From Palsa-459 sp035937595 (lineage in GTDB: Bacteria > Actinomycetota > Acidimicrobiia > Acidimicrobiales > RAAP-2): a stretch of DNA of 64,000 nt. Below the pieces are notes generated by a model, which was not told the DNA's origin, searched no databases, and was given only the letters and a program-made list of their open reading frames with translations. Position 1 is the first letter of the stretch. Each line of letters starts with the position of its first letter. Below are positions 41,825-51,081 of this stretch, one piece after another. The stretch lies in contig DASZHS010000051.1 in the NCBI GenBank assembly GCA_035937595.1, forward strand, positions 5,847-69,846, in the 5' to 3' direction. The translations under genes were made by a program, and so were the position numbers.

Positions 41825-42844
41825 GTGAGCGCACGGGTCCTCGTCGTCGTGCTGCTCGCCGGGACGCTGCTCGCGGGGTGCGGCACGTCCACGGCGCCGC
41901 CGCCCGACGGCACGGGCGCACCGGCGATCTCACAGACCGTGACGCTCTCCGCGCTCGCCTGCGAGCCGCTCGCCTGGTGCGTCGCGGCGGGCACCGACCC
42001 GGCCTCGACGTCGGGCGTCGCGTCGATCGAGGTGTCCGCCGGCGGCCGCGGCCGGTGGGCACCGTCGGCCACGCCGCCGCTGCCGTCGACCACGCTCTCG
42101 ACCGCGGCGTGCTGGACGTCGGGGTGCCTCCTCGGTGGGGCCGGCCCGTCGGGCTCGGTGGTCGTCATCGTCAACCCCGCGCGCAAGGTCGCGTCGATCA
42201 CGTCGGCGCACCCGCCAGGCTCGGGCATCGCCGCGCTGACCTGCACGGCACCCGCACGCTGCCTCGCGCTCGTGACCGCGACGACCGACACGGCGGTGTT
42301 CGCGACGACCGACAGCGGTGCGTCCTGGACCCAGCGCGCGTCGCTGCCCGCGGGGCTCGCCGTCGCGACCGCGGCGTCGTGCGCCAACCCGGCGGACTGC
42401 GTGGCGGTGGGCACCGGACCGGGCGGCTCGGCCGCCGCGGCGCGGTCCGTCGACGGGGGCGTGCGGTGGCGACTCGCGATCACCCCCCGCGGGCTGCAGA
42501 CCTACACGTCGGTCACCTGCGGCTCGCCTCGGTGGTGCCTCGCGACGGCGCGCCGGCCCAACGGCACGGCGATCCTGCTCGCGAGCACCGACGGCGGCCT
42601 CGTGTGGTCCGCGATGGCGACGACGATCCCGAGCCCTGCAGCGGTCACGTGCGCCAACGTGCCCACCTGCGTGGTCGCCGGCGGCGGCGCTGCCGGCGGC
42701 GAGATCACCGTCGGCGTGCGCACCGCGCACGCGCGTCCGCTGACGCTCGTCTACGTCCCCGACCAGATCGTCGCGGTCGGGTGTGCGACGCCGGTCAAGT
42801 GCGCCGCCATCACGCCGGCCAGCACGGTGTCGTTCGTCGGATAG
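41825..42844 (+). CDS. Lipoprotein with Cys-paired propeller-like repeats
   Basis: The 339-residue protein has a lipoprotein signal (VLVVVLLAGTLLAGC; lipobox LAGC, Cys about 19). The mature part is built of about six repeats with LxCxxPxxCLAxxxxxxGxxxxxxSxDGGxxW spacing, similar to the exoprotein at 18627-19868 and to Asp-box/BNR propellers. No catalytic residue is recognised. GTG 41825 is the start. Its 3' end is one base from the convergent aldehyde dehydrogenase gene. Confidence 0.8.
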   Translation: MSARVLVVVLLAGTLLAGCGTSTAPPPDGTGAPAISQTVTLSALACEPLAWCVAAGTDPASTSGVASIEVSAGGRGRWAPSATPPLPSTTLSTAACWTSGCLLGGAGPSGSVVVIVNPARKVASITSAHPPGSGIAALTCTAPARCLALVTATTDTAVFATTDSGASWTQRASLPAGLAVATAASCANPADCVAVGTGPGGSAAAARSVDGGVRWRLAITPRGLQTYTSVTCGSPRWCLATARRPNGTAILLASTDGGLVWSAMATTIPSPAAVTCANVPTCVVAGGGAAGGEITVGVRTAHARPLTLVYVPDQIVAVGCATPVKCAAITPASTVSFVG

Positions 42845-42845
42845 C

Positions 42846-44576
42846 TCAGCGGAGGGCAGCGACGAGCCCGGGCAGCCGGGTCGCGGCAGGGTCGAGCACG
42901 AAGGCCACGAACTTGTGCGGGAGCCGTACGGCGGCCCGCGAGGTGGCGAAGGTGGGCGGGACCGGGCTCGCGCGGAAGGGGCCGGTGACCACGGACTTCT
43001 GGGGCCGGTCGAACATCAGGGCGTTGCCGACGACGCCGGTGCCCGACTGGATGTCCGTCGCGGGGTGGCCGGGGAACGCGCCCCAGGTCGTGGTCGCGAA
43101 CGCGTAGGCCATCGCGTGCCACAGGTTGAGACCGATCGCGCCGTAGCGGAGCGTGGCGACCGCCGCGTCGATGCGACCGCCGACGAGCGGGTCCTCGAGC
43201 TGCTCGGGGTGCGCGAGGATCGTCGCGGACAGCGACCCCCAGACGACGTCGTTACACAGCTCGACGGCGGCGTCGACGAACTGGTCCGGTGTCACCGTGT
43301 CGATCGCGGTCTCGGCCATGAGGCTGCAGAACGCCTCCACGTTGAGCGCGAGGTCGCCGTGGTCCTTGGCGTCGATCCCTCGCACCACGGTCCACGGGAG
43401 CCGGCCTGCGTCGTCATCGCCGAGCAGGTGCGCGGCGGGGTGCGCCGCGAGGAAGCGCGCGTGCCGCTCATGGGCGCCGGGATAGTACGCGCGGCGCGTC
43501 GGGATCGCGGAGAGCACGCACTCGAGCTCGTTCAAGAACGCCTCGCGCTGCGGCCAGTGCCGCCACGTGACGAGGAGCCTCGGGGTGAGGCAGTTGAACC
43601 CGGCGTTGTTGACGAGCATGGACGCGACGTGCGCGGCCTGGTACGAGAGGTCCCTCGCCGACCAGGTGCCGGGGACGACGATGACCGGTGACACGTTGCC
43701 GAGCTCGGCGGTCACGGGCTTGGTGACGAGCCGCACGTTCGCTGCCTTTCGGCGCGCGCCCTCGTCGCCCGGCCCGAAGACGATCGACTCGTAGGTCTTG
43801 TCCGAGCCGGTCACGTGGACCTCGTCGACGAGGGAGTGCGCGACGAGGTGGCTGCCCGCGGTGGCGCCGCCGCGCACGATGCGCAGGACGCCCTCGTCGA
43901 CCAGGACGCGCAGCGCCCGCTCCCAGTGCTCCACGAGGTAGTCGTTGACGGGGTTGGCCTTGAGCACGACCGCCTTGCCGTCGACGAACAGCTTGTGGAG
44001 CACGTCGTTCGGGCCGAGGGAGCCGACGTTGCCGGCCGCGAGCACGAGGGCGACGCCCCGGTGGCCGTCGGGGTCGCGGTAGGCGGCGGCCTGGCCGGCA
44101 CGCACCTCTTCGGGGGAGATCCCCGGCTGCATCCAGACCTCGCCGCGCTGCCCGGCGAGCAGCACGCGGTCGTAGCGGCCGCGGGGCACCACGCCCGCCA
44201 CGACCCGACCGCCCGGGGCGTGGCGGATGGGACCGGGGATCCGCGGTCGCCCGCCGCGGCTGATCTCGGTGAGCGAGCGGCGCAGCTCCTGGGCGAGCCG
44301 CCCGATCACCCCGACGCTCGAGAGCAGCTCCTCGCCCGCCTCGTAGCCCGAGGGGTCGAGGCCCTTCGCCTCGCACGCCGCCTCCAGCCAGTCGGGTGCG
44401 GCGACGGCGAGATCGGCGATGACCTGCGCGAGGAGTGCCTCGCGCGCCGACGCCGAGGTCGACGCCCACCGGTCGACGTTCGAGGCGACGGTGAGGACCG
44501 CCGCGTCGAGCCCGCCGGTGTCGACGCGCTCGTCGCCGGCCTCGGCGGCCGCGGCTCCTCGGGTGCTCACCGTCAC
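42846..44576 (-). CDS. Aldehyde dehydrogenase-superfamily protein
   Basis: The 576-residue protein has an ALDH fold: cofactor region VALVLAAGNVGSLGPNDVLHKL, VVLKANPVNDY, HVTGSDKTYES, general-base Glu291 (TAELGNVSP) and nucleophile Cys329 (NNAGFNCL). It is longer than typical NAD ALDHs, with an N-terminal helical extension (about 1-110). This fits a divergent clade, possibly acylating. Start: GTG 44576, with GAGGAGG upstream. Substrate unknown. Confidence 0.85.
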   Translation of the reverse strand: MTVSTRGAAAAEAGDERVDTGGLDAAVLTVASNVDRWASTSASAREALLAQVIADLAVAAPDWLEAACEAKGLDPSGYEAGEELLSSVGVIGRLAQELRRSLTEISRGGRPRIPGPIRHAPGGRVVAGVVPRGRYDRVLLAGQRGEVWMQPGISPEEVRAGQAAAYRDPDGHRGVALVLAAGNVGSLGPNDVLHKLFVDGKAVVLKANPVNDYLVEHWERALRVLVDEGVLRIVRGGATAGSHLVAHSLVDEVHVTGSDKTYESIVFGPGDEGARRKAANVRLVTKPVTAELGNVSPVIVVPGTWSARDLSYQAAHVASMLVNNAGFNCLTPRLLVTWRHWPQREAFLNELECVLSAIPTRRAYYPGAHERHARFLAAHPAAHLLGDDDAGRLPWTVVRGIDAKDHGDLALNVEAFCSLMAETAIDTVTPDQFVDAAVELCNDVVWGSLSATILAHPEQLEDPLVGGRIDAAVATLRYGAIGLNLWHAMAYAFATTTWGAFPGHPATDIQSGTGVVGNALMFDRPQKSVVTGPFRASPVPPTFATSRAAVRLPHKFVAFVLDPAATRLPGLVAALR

Positions 44577-44638
44577 GCGCGCCTCCTCGATGCGGTCGAG
44601 GCTACCGGCGACGCGACGAGGTGCTAGGCATCGCAGGG

Positions 44639-45448
44639 ATGGCCGATCACGCCGACGACCCGGCGGCATCGTCGCCATCGGTCCCGCCCGTCGGGTGGTA
44701 CCCCGACCCGAGCGGCGACGCGCAGTGGCGTCGGTGGGACGGCACCTCATGGGGCGAGGCGACGATGCCCTACGGGCCGCCACCGCCCGACGCCGTCTCG
44801 CTGCAGACGGAGCGCCGGGCGTGGCTGCTCCTTCGCGGCGTCGCGCCGTTGGGGCTGTTGGCGCCGGCGCTGTTCGCGATCGCGCTCGCGGCGGACAGCG
44901 CGACGTTCGGGCCGCTGCGCCGCTACGTCCGGGAGTGGTGGAACGCCGACCTCCACCACCGCCCGTTGCCGCCGGTGCCGGCGACGGGGTCCTCGTCGGC
45001 CGTGGTCTCGCTCACCTACGTCACCGTGTGGCTCGTCTCGATCGTCGGCATCGGCGCGTGGCTGCGCTTCACGCTCGCCTCCTCGCGCGTCGTGGCGGCG
45101 GCGCGCTACCCCAGCCGCCAGCACGCGGGGTGGACCTGCGTCTCGTTCTTCATCCCGGTCCTCGGACCCCTGATCGCCCGCTCGGCCAGCCGCGCGTGGC
45201 TCCCCGACGGCCATGAGGCGCGCCGGTCGCTCGGCGTCGGCTGGTCGCTCGTCGCGGCGGGCGAGCTCGCCGTCACCGCGCTGTGGGCGACGACGCTGTC
45301 CACGTCGTCGCTCGCCGCGGCGTGGTGCCTGGCCGTCGTGGCGGCGGCCGTCTGGGTCCTCGCGGCCATCGAGCTGCCGAGGGGCCTCGAGGCCATCGCC
45401 GAGGACCACGCGTCGCTCGGCGTGCGTCGCGCCCCCACTCGCTCGTAG
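44639..45448 (+). CDS. DUF2510 membrane protein
   Basis: The 269-residue protein. The N-terminal DUF2510 motif GWYPDPSGDAQWRRWDGTSW (residues 19-38) is a Trp-rich actinobacterial module found before membrane domains. Four to five helices follow (APLGLLAPALFAIAL; VSLTYVTVWLVSIVGIG; VSFFIPVLGPLI; LAAAWCLAVVAAAVWVLAAI) in a DUF4328-like arrangement. Function unknown; likely inner membrane. ATG 44639 is preferred; GTG 44621 would add six residues. Divergent from the aldehyde dehydrogenase gene. Confidence 0.83.
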   Translation: MADHADDPAASSPSVPPVGWYPDPSGDAQWRRWDGTSWGEATMPYGPPPPDAVSLQTERRAWLLLRGVAPLGLLAPALFAIALAADSATFGPLRRYVREWWNADLHHRPLPPVPATGSSSAVVSLTYVTVWLVSIVGIGAWLRFTLASSRVVAAARYPSRQHAGWTCVSFFIPVLGPLIARSASRAWLPDGHEARRSLGVGWSLVAAGELAVTALWATTLSTSSLAAAWCLAVVAAAVWVLAAIELPRGLEAIAEDHASLGVRRAPTRS

Positions 45449-45490
45449 GCTGCGCGCCGTCCGCACCGACGGGGGCGACGGAGGGAGCGA

Positions 45491-46060
45491 GTGCAGATGG
45501 GCTACGAACAGTGGGGTCCCCTGGGTGGGCTCGTCGGCACGTGGGAGGGCGACCAGGGCCTCGACGTCTCGTTCCACAACGAGCTCGGCAAGGTCGCCGA
45601 GACCGAGTACCGGGAGAAGACGTCGTTCAAGCCGTTCGGCCCGGTCGACAACGGCCCGCAGATCCTCTTCGGCCTCGACTACCGCACCGCGGCGTGGCGC
45701 GGCGACGAGGAGAACCCGTTCCACACCGAGGTCGGCTACTGGCTGTGGGACGCGAGGGACTCCCAGGTCATGCGCTGCTTCATGGTGCCGCGCGGCTCGA
45801 CGGTCATCGCAGGGGCCACCTCCTCGCCCGACGCGACGTCCTTCGTGCTCGAGGCGGACCTCGGGTCCACGACCTACGGCATCCTGTCGAACGCCTACCT
45901 CGACCAGTTCGCACGGACGACGCACTTCGACGCGACGATCACGATCGACGGGGCGACCTTCCGCTACGACGAGACGACGACGGTCGAGCACTCGAAGAGC
46001 TCGGACCTCATCTTGCACACGGACCGCAACACGCTCACGCGCGTCTCGCTCGAGGGCTAG
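45491..46060 (+). CDS. Nitrobindin/THAP4-like beta-barrel protein
   Basis: The 189-residue FABP-like barrel begins with LGGLVGTWEGDQG, matching the G-x-W-x-G entry of nitrobindin-type haem proteins. A WRGDEENPFHTEVGYWLWD strand set follows, and the C-terminal HTDRNTLTRV resembles the haem-ligand region. Ferric haem binding is possible but the proximal His is not certain. GTG 45491 has GGAGG 6 nt upstream. It lies 3 bp before the acyl-CoA dehydrogenase gene, so they are co-transcribed. Confidence 0.78.
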   Translation: MQMGYEQWGPLGGLVGTWEGDQGLDVSFHNELGKVAETEYREKTSFKPFGPVDNGPQILFGLDYRTAAWRGDEENPFHTEVGYWLWDARDSQVMRCFMVPRGSTVIAGATSSPDATSFVLEADLGSTTYGILSNAYLDQFARTTHFDATITIDGATFRYDETTTVEHSKSSDLILHTDRNTLTRVSLEG

Positions 46061-46063
46061 GCG

Positions 46064-47281
46064 GTGTACGAGTGGTCTGAGGAGCACCTGGCCATCGCCG
46101 AGGCCGTCCGGCGCTTCGTCGACGACGAGATCCGCCCGGTGCTCGACGACCTCGAGTTCGGCGACCTCGCCCCCTACGGGATCCTCCGGTCGATGTTCAA
46201 GACGTTCGGGATGGACCAGCTGGCCCGCGAGGGCTTCAAGCGCCAGCTCGAGCGCAAGGTGGCCGGCGAGGCGGCGCCCGCGGGCCAGCGGCGCGACGGG
46301 ACGGCGGGGCTCACGCTCATCCCCATCATCGAGCTGTCGAAGGTGAGCCCCGGGCTCGTCACCGCCCTCGGGGTCTCGACCGCGCTCGCGGGCGGCACGA
46401 TCATGAAGCTCGGCACCCCCGAGCAGATGGAGCGCTTCGCGCTCGACCTGCTCACCTTGGAGAAGATCGGCGCCTGGGCGATCACCGAGCCCGACAGCGG
46501 CTCGGACGCCCTCGGCGGCATGCGGACGACCGCGCGGCGCGACGGCGACGAGTACGTGCTCAACGGCCAGAAGACCTGGATCACGAACGGCCCCTTCGCC
46601 GACACGATCGTCTGCTACGCCAAGCTCGACGACGGCTCGGGGCTCGACCCGCGCCGACGCCCGGTCGTCACCTTCATCCTGTCCTCGGACATGGCGGGGC
46701 TCGAGCGCTCCGCACCGCTGCGCAAGATGGGCCAGCACGCCTCGCCCACCGGCCAGCTGTTCTTCTCCGACGTGCGCGTCGGGCGCGACCGCCTGCTCGG
46801 CGGCACCGAGACACCCCGGGGCGGCGGGCGCGAGAGCGCCAAGGACAACTTCGTGACCGAGCGCGCCGGGGTCGCCGCGATGGCGCTCGGGATCATCGAG
46901 GAGTGCCTGCGGCTCTCCGTCGCCTACGCGAAGTCGAGGACGCTGTGGGAGCGGCCCATCTCGGAGTACCAGCTCATCCAGCTCAAGCTGGCGCGGATGG
47001 AGGTGGCGCGGGTGAACACCCAGAACCTGGTCTTCGCGCACCTCGAGCGGTCCGCGGCGGGCGCCGTGCCGACGCTCGCCGAGGCGAGCGCCATGAAGCT
47101 GTACGCCGCGCGGGCGGCCTTCGAGGTTGCCGACGAGGCGATCCAGCTGTTCGGCGGCAACGGGTACGTCTCGGAGTACCGCGTCGAGCAGCTCGCCCGC
47201 GACGCTCGCGTGCTGCAGATCTACGCGGGCACCGACGAGATGCAGGTCGTCGCCATCGCGAAGGACCTGCTCAGCCGCTGA
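46064..47281 (+). CDS. Acyl-CoA dehydrogenase
   Basis: The 405-residue flavoprotein shows the ACAD signature AWAITEPDSGSDALG, NGQKTWITNG, and the C-terminal QLFGGNGYVSEY and IYAGTDEMQ. In many members the catalytic Glu precedes GT in that last motif; here it is Ala. A Glu266 in VTERAG lies at the alternative position used by isovaleryl/long-chain types, so activity is expected with that geometry. An Arg-rich insertion follows residue 55. GTG 46064. Oxidises an acyl-CoA, passing electrons to ETF; chain specificity unknown. Followed by a SnoaL-like gene. Confidence 0.9.
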   Translation: MYEWSEEHLAIAEAVRRFVDDEIRPVLDDLEFGDLAPYGILRSMFKTFGMDQLAREGFKRQLERKVAGEAAPAGQRRDGTAGLTLIPIIELSKVSPGLVTALGVSTALAGGTIMKLGTPEQMERFALDLLTLEKIGAWAITEPDSGSDALGGMRTTARRDGDEYVLNGQKTWITNGPFADTIVCYAKLDDGSGLDPRRRPVVTFILSSDMAGLERSAPLRKMGQHASPTGQLFFSDVRVGRDRLLGGTETPRGGGRESAKDNFVTERAGVAAMALGIIEECLRLSVAYAKSRTLWERPISEYQLIQLKLARMEVARVNTQNLVFAHLERSAAGAVPTLAEASAMKLYAARAAFEVADEAIQLFGGNGYVSEYRVEQLARDARVLQIYAGTDEMQVVAIAKDLLSR

Positions 47282-47309
47282 GCCGGAGCCGGCGAAGGAG
47301 GGAGGCGCG

Positions 47310-47648
47310 GTGGGGCCGCTCGAGACCGTGGAGGCGTTCGGTGCGGCCTGGGGGGCGCACGACCTCGAGGCCACCCTTGCGCTCGTCACCGACGACGTCG
47401 TCTTCGAGTCGACCGGCCCGGCACCCGACGGCGTGCGGCACGTCGGCACCGACGACGTCCGACGCGCGTGGTCGCCCATCTTCGAGGACGCCGCCTCGGT
47501 CTTCGAGGTCGAAGAGACCGTGGCCGCGGGCGACCGGGTGGTGCAGCGGTGGCGCTACGCGTGGGCGGACGGCCACGTCCGCGGCGTCGACCTCTTCTTG
47601 GTCCGCGACGGCCGCGTCGCAGAGAAGCTCTCGTACGTGAAGGGCTGA
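47310..47648 (+). CDS. SnoaL-like / NTF2-fold protein
   Basis: The 112-residue protein has a cone-shaped NTF2-like pattern: VEAFGAAWGAHDLEATLALVTDDVVFE at the start, then GTDDVRRAWSPIF and RYAWADGHVRGVDLFLVRDGRV. Members are small-molecule isomerases, hydrolases or binding proteins; the role here is unknown. GTG 47310 follows GGAGGGAGG. Same strand and 28 bp from the acyl-CoA dehydrogenase. The following 124 bp hold no gene. Confidence 0.8.
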   Translation: MGPLETVEAFGAAWGAHDLEATLALVTDDVVFESTGPAPDGVRHVGTDDVRRAWSPIFEDAASVFEVEETVAAGDRVVQRWRYAWADGHVRGVDLFLVRDGRVAEKLSYVKG

Positions 47649-47772
47649 GCCAGCCGGCGCGCTCGGCTACCGGATGGGTGCGGCGCTCGATCGACAGCGC
47701 TGGACGAACCGTCGCGTCGAGGGCGAGCTCGGCGTGGCGCCGGTGCGACGCGTGGCGCCCGCGGCGCGCGGA

Positions 47773-48015
47773 CTAGCCGTCCTGCGGCGGCTCGTGCGCC
47801 GAGGTCGAGGGGCGGTCCCACCCCGCACGCTCGGGGTAGCTGAGGGCGGCTCGGCGCAGGACCGTGTCGTCGTCCGCCACCAGTGCCGGGGCCTCGCCGG
47901 GCCACGGTCCGAGCCGCTCCGCGGTCCACGACGACGCGTCGCTCGAGTCCGCGAGGGCGCGTCGGAGCTGGCGCAGCGCCGCAATCTCCGACGGCGTCCG
48001 GCGAGTGAGGGTCAC
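47773..48015 (-). CDS. Small hypothetical protein coupled to the LiaF/PspC-like gene
   Basis: The 80-residue soluble polypeptide has one predicted helix (SEIAALRQLRRALADSS) and a Pro/Trp-rich tail. No family is recognised. Its GTG overlaps the TGA of the upstream gene (GTGA), which argues that it is translated and works with the envelope-stress module. Base composition fits the neighbours. Confidence 0.55.
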   Translation of the reverse strand: MTLTRRTPSEIAALRQLRRALADSSDASSWTAERLGPWPGEAPALVADDDTVLRRAALSYPERAGWDRPSTSAHEPPQDG

Positions 48016-48986
48016 GTCGGCGTCCCCCGGACAAGCCGCACCTGGCCGACCCCGGCCTCCGCGACGAGGTCCAGCTGGGGATGCGCCGCGGCGGAACCGC
48101 TCGCGCTGACCCTCTCGGGACCCGAGAACGTCTGGAGGTCGCCGGGCTGCGCGACGACGTTGCCGAAACCGCTGTGCGCGCTGACGTCGACGACGACCCC
48201 GGGCGGCACCTCGACGGTGAGGAGGCCGACGGCGACGGACGCGGTGACGCGCGTCGTCCTGCTCGTGAAGTGCACGCGACGGAGGTCGACGGTGAGGTTC
48301 CCGATCGCCGTGCGGTAGGTCGGCTGGACCTGGGCGAGCGACGTCGGCTGGTACACGCGGTCACCGATGCCGCCGGTGAAGGGCACGCCCGTGGACGCGA
48401 CGAGCGCGAAGAACGCGCCGGTGGCGACGATCGCGAGGGTGACGGCGCCGACGCCGAGGATCACGATCGCCCGGAGGAGGATCGCACCGCGGGGTGCCCG
48501 CGCCGTGACCCCCGACCCGGCGCGCAACGCCGACTGGGACGGGCGGCGTACGGCGATGAGGACGACGACACCCAGCAGCACGACCCAGAGGAGCCCGAAC
48601 CCGGTGCCCCAGCGTGGGCCCCGCCACCAGGTCGTCACGACGAGGAGGCCGAAGACGAGCACGCCGGCGAGCAGCAGCGCGGCGAGCCACGGCGACGTCG
48701 ACTCGCCCTCGAGCTCGCCTCGGGTCCCCGGCGCGTCGGACGAGGGCTCGACGGGCACCAGCGCCCACAGGGCGAGGTACACGACGACGCCGAGCCCCCA
48801 CGCGCAGGCCAGGACGACGAAGGCCACCCGGACGAGGCTGACGTCCACGTCCAAGCGGTCGGCGATCCCCCCGGCCACGCCCGCCAGCATCCTGCGCGAC
48901 CGGCTGCGCTGGAGGTGGGCGCCTCCAGGCGGTGGGTCCGGAGCGGGCGGCGGGTCGATCAGCGTGGCGTCGTCGTTCAGTGTCAT
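48012..48986 (-). CDS. PspC-LiaF-like membrane regulator
   Basis: The 324-residue protein has a Pro-rich head, a PspC domain (about 27-80: RRMLAGVAGGIADRLDVDVSLVRVAF) and further helices near 100-150 and 172-200. A C-terminal beta domain follows (VDLRRVHFTSRTTRVTASVAVGLLTVEVPPGVVV), like the LiaF/DUF4097-type sensor. LiaF-like proteins hold a partner kinase in check until the envelope is stressed. It diverges from a PspC-kinase/LuxR-regulator pair, giving a three-component set. ATG 48986. Confidence 0.85.
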   Translation of the reverse strand: MTLNDDATLIDPPPAPDPPPGGAHLQRSRSRRMLAGVAGGIADRLDVDVSLVRVAFVVLACAWGLGVVVYLALWALVPVEPSSDAPGTRGELEGESTSPWLAALLLAGVLVFGLLVVTTWWRGPRWGTGFGLLWVVLLGVVVLIAVRRPSQSALRAGSGVTARAPRGAILLRAIVILGVGAVTLAIVATGAFFALVASTGVPFTGGIGDRVYQPTSLAQVQPTYRTAIGNLTVDLRRVHFTSRTTRVTASVAVGLLTVEVPPGVVVDVSAHSGFGNVVAQPGDLQTFSGPERVSASGSAAAHPQLDLVAEAGVGQVRLVRGTPT

Positions 48987-49158
48987 GTCCGCCACTCTCT
49001 GCTCCACGCGCACCCCCGGCAATCCGGCACGACCCCCACGGCCACCCACGACCCTCAGCTCGGCGTCAGGGTTCCCCCGTATCGCGCTGCACGGTCGTCC
49101 CTGCAAGGATTCAGGGATCACACCGAGCACCGCTGAGCACCTTGAGCACGCAGAGGAC

Positions 49159-50421
49159 GTGGCGGGTCGGCCGGGCGTACCGGTGGCGCGCCGCCCGGAG
49201 CGACCGCTCCGCCGCAGCGCCGACGACGCCGTCCTCGGCGGCGTGTGCGGGGGGCTCGCGCGGCGCCTGGGTGTCTCGCCCCGGCTCCTGCGGGCGCTCG
49301 CGGTCCTGTCGGTCATCCCTGCGGGGCTCGGCCTGCTCTTCTACATGGCGTGCTGGACGCTCATCCCCCGCGCCGGCGAGACGCGATCCGTCGCCACACG
49401 GGTGTGCGACGACCGTCGCCAGCTGCAGATCGTCCTCGCCGTCGCGACCGTCGCCCTCGCCGCCCTCGTCATGCTCCAGGCGCTCGGCCTGCAGGGACCC
49501 GGGATCTTCGCCTGGCCGCTGCTGCTGAGCCTGGTCGGCGCGCTGTGCGTCTGGCGCGGCGCCTCCGACGAGGAGCGCGCACAGCTCCAGGAGCGGCTCG
49601 ACGCCGCGCCGCTCGTGAACGCGACGACCTCGACCGGCTGGCGAACGATCGCGCTCCGCGCGTGCGTCGGCGCGGTGCTCCTGCTCGTCGGCGCCGTGCT
49701 CCTCTCGAAGATCGGCACCCTGCGGGGCGCGGCGATCGGGGTGTTCTTCGGCGCCGTGGCCGTGTGCGCCGGGTTCTTGGTGCTCTTCGCGCCCTGGTGG
49801 CTCCGCACCCTGCGCGACCTGTCGAGCGAGCGCCGCGAGCGGGTCCGTGCCCAGGAGCGCGCCAACGTCGCCGCGCACCTGCATGACTCGGTGCTCCAGA
49901 CGCTCCTTTTGATCCAGAAGTCCGCCGCGGAGCCCACCGAGGTCATCCGGCTCGCCCGGAACCAGGAGCGCGAGCTGCGTCACTGGCTCTTCGACCCGCG
50001 CGCCGCCCGGGTCGCGGGCGGCGCGGAGACGTTCGCGTCCCTCGCCGAGGCGATCGAGCGCGACGTAGAGGACGCCTACGGCGTCGGCGTCGAGCTCGTC
50101 GTCGTGGGCGACTGCGACGTCGACGACGCCGTGCTCGGCATCCTTGGCGCTGGGCGCGAGGCGGCCGTCAACGCCGCGAAGTGGTCCGGCACCGCCAACT
50201 TCTCGATGTTCGCCGAGGTGGAGCCGGAGCGGGTGTCGATCTTCGTGCGGGACCTCGGCGCCGGGTTCGACCCCGCGGACGTGCCGTCGGACCGTCGCGG
50301 GATCGAGTGCTCGATCAACGAGCGCATGACCCGCGTCGGCGGCCGGGCGATCGTCCGCAGCACCCCGGGGACGGGGACCGAGGTCGAGCTCGTGCTGCCT
50401 CGCGACGCGACGAGTCGATGA
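49159..50421 (+). CDS. PspC-domain histidine kinase (LiaS-like)
   Basis: The 420-residue protein has an N-terminal PspC domain (about 23-70: DAVLGGVCGGLARRLGVSPRLLRALAV) fused to helices near 90-135 and 165-215. A HisKA_3 dimerisation helix follows with phospho-acceptor His242 (HLHDSVLQTLLLIQK). The ATPase has REAAVNAAKWS and VRDLGAGFDP; the late G-box is weak. It should phosphorylate the coupled LuxR-type regulator. Start GTG 49159 is tentative (GTG 49183 possible). Stop overlaps the regulator start (ATGA). Confidence 0.87.
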   Translation: MAGRPGVPVARRPERPLRRSADDAVLGGVCGGLARRLGVSPRLLRALAVLSVIPAGLGLLFYMACWTLIPRAGETRSVATRVCDDRRQLQIVLAVATVALAALVMLQALGLQGPGIFAWPLLLSLVGALCVWRGASDEERAQLQERLDAAPLVNATTSTGWRTIALRACVGAVLLLVGAVLLSKIGTLRGAAIGVFFGAVAVCAGFLVLFAPWWLRTLRDLSSERRERVRAQERANVAAHLHDSVLQTLLLIQKSAAEPTEVIRLARNQERELRHWLFDPRAARVAGGAETFASLAEAIERDVEDAYGVGVELVVVGDCDVDDAVLGILGAGREAAVNAAKWSGTANFSMFAEVEPERVSIFVRDLGAGFDPADVPSDRRGIECSINERMTRVGGRAIVRSTPGTGTEVELVLPRDATSR

Positions 50422-51074
50422 CCGGGCCCGCGACCACGCGGGTCTTCCTCGTCGACGACCACGCGCTCATCCGCTCCGGCATCCGCGCGGAGCTCGCCGA
50501 CGCGGTCACGATCGTCGGTGAGGCGGACGAGGTCGACGCGGCGATCGAGCTCATCGTCGAGCGCCAACCCGACGTCGTCCTGCTCGACGTCCACATGCCC
50601 GGCGGTGGGGGCCTCGCGGTGCTCGAAGCCATCGGGAAGCGATGCCCCGACACGCGCTTCCTTGCCCTTTCGGTCTCGGACGCGGCAGAGGACGTCATCG
50701 CGCTGATCCGCGCGGGTGCGCGCGGCTACGTCACGAAGAACATCTCGGGGCCCGACCTCATCGACGCCGTCCGCACGGTGGCGGACGGCGACGCCGTGTT
50801 CTCGCCACGGCTCGCCGGCTTCGTGCTCGACGCCTACACCGAGGGCGCGGCGCGGACGCTCGGGTCCGGCGACGACGAGCTCGACCAGCTCACCCCGAGG
50901 GAGCGCCAGGTGCTGCGGATGATCGCGCGCGGCTACACCTACAAGGAGATCGCACGCGAGCTCGCGATCGCCACGAAGACCGTCGAGTCCCACGTCTCGG
51001 CCGTCCTGCGCAAGCTCCAGCTGTCGAATCGGCACCAGCTCACGAGCTGGGCGAACGAGCGGCGGCTCGTGTAG
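50418..51074 (+). CDS. NarL/LuxR-family response regulator (LiaR-like)
   Basis: The 218-residue regulator has a receiver with Asp13/Asp14, phospho-site Asp57 (VVLLDVHMPGG) and Lys106. The LuxR HTH (about 155-215) shows LTPRERQVLRMIARGYTYKE and KTVESHVSAVLRKLQL. It is coupled to the PspC kinase by a 4-bp overlap. It probably drives the divergent PspC-LiaF-like gene and its own operon. Confidence 0.93.
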   Translation: MTGPATTRVFLVDDHALIRSGIRAELADAVTIVGEADEVDAAIELIVERQPDVVLLDVHMPGGGGLAVLEAIGKRCPDTRFLALSVSDAAEDVIALIRAGARGYVTKNISGPDLIDAVRTVADGDAVFSPRLAGFVLDAYTEGAARTLGSGDDELDQLTPRERQVLRMIARGYTYKEIARELAIATKTVESHVSAVLRKLQLSNRHQLTSWANERRLV

Positions 51075-51081
51075 CGGACTG

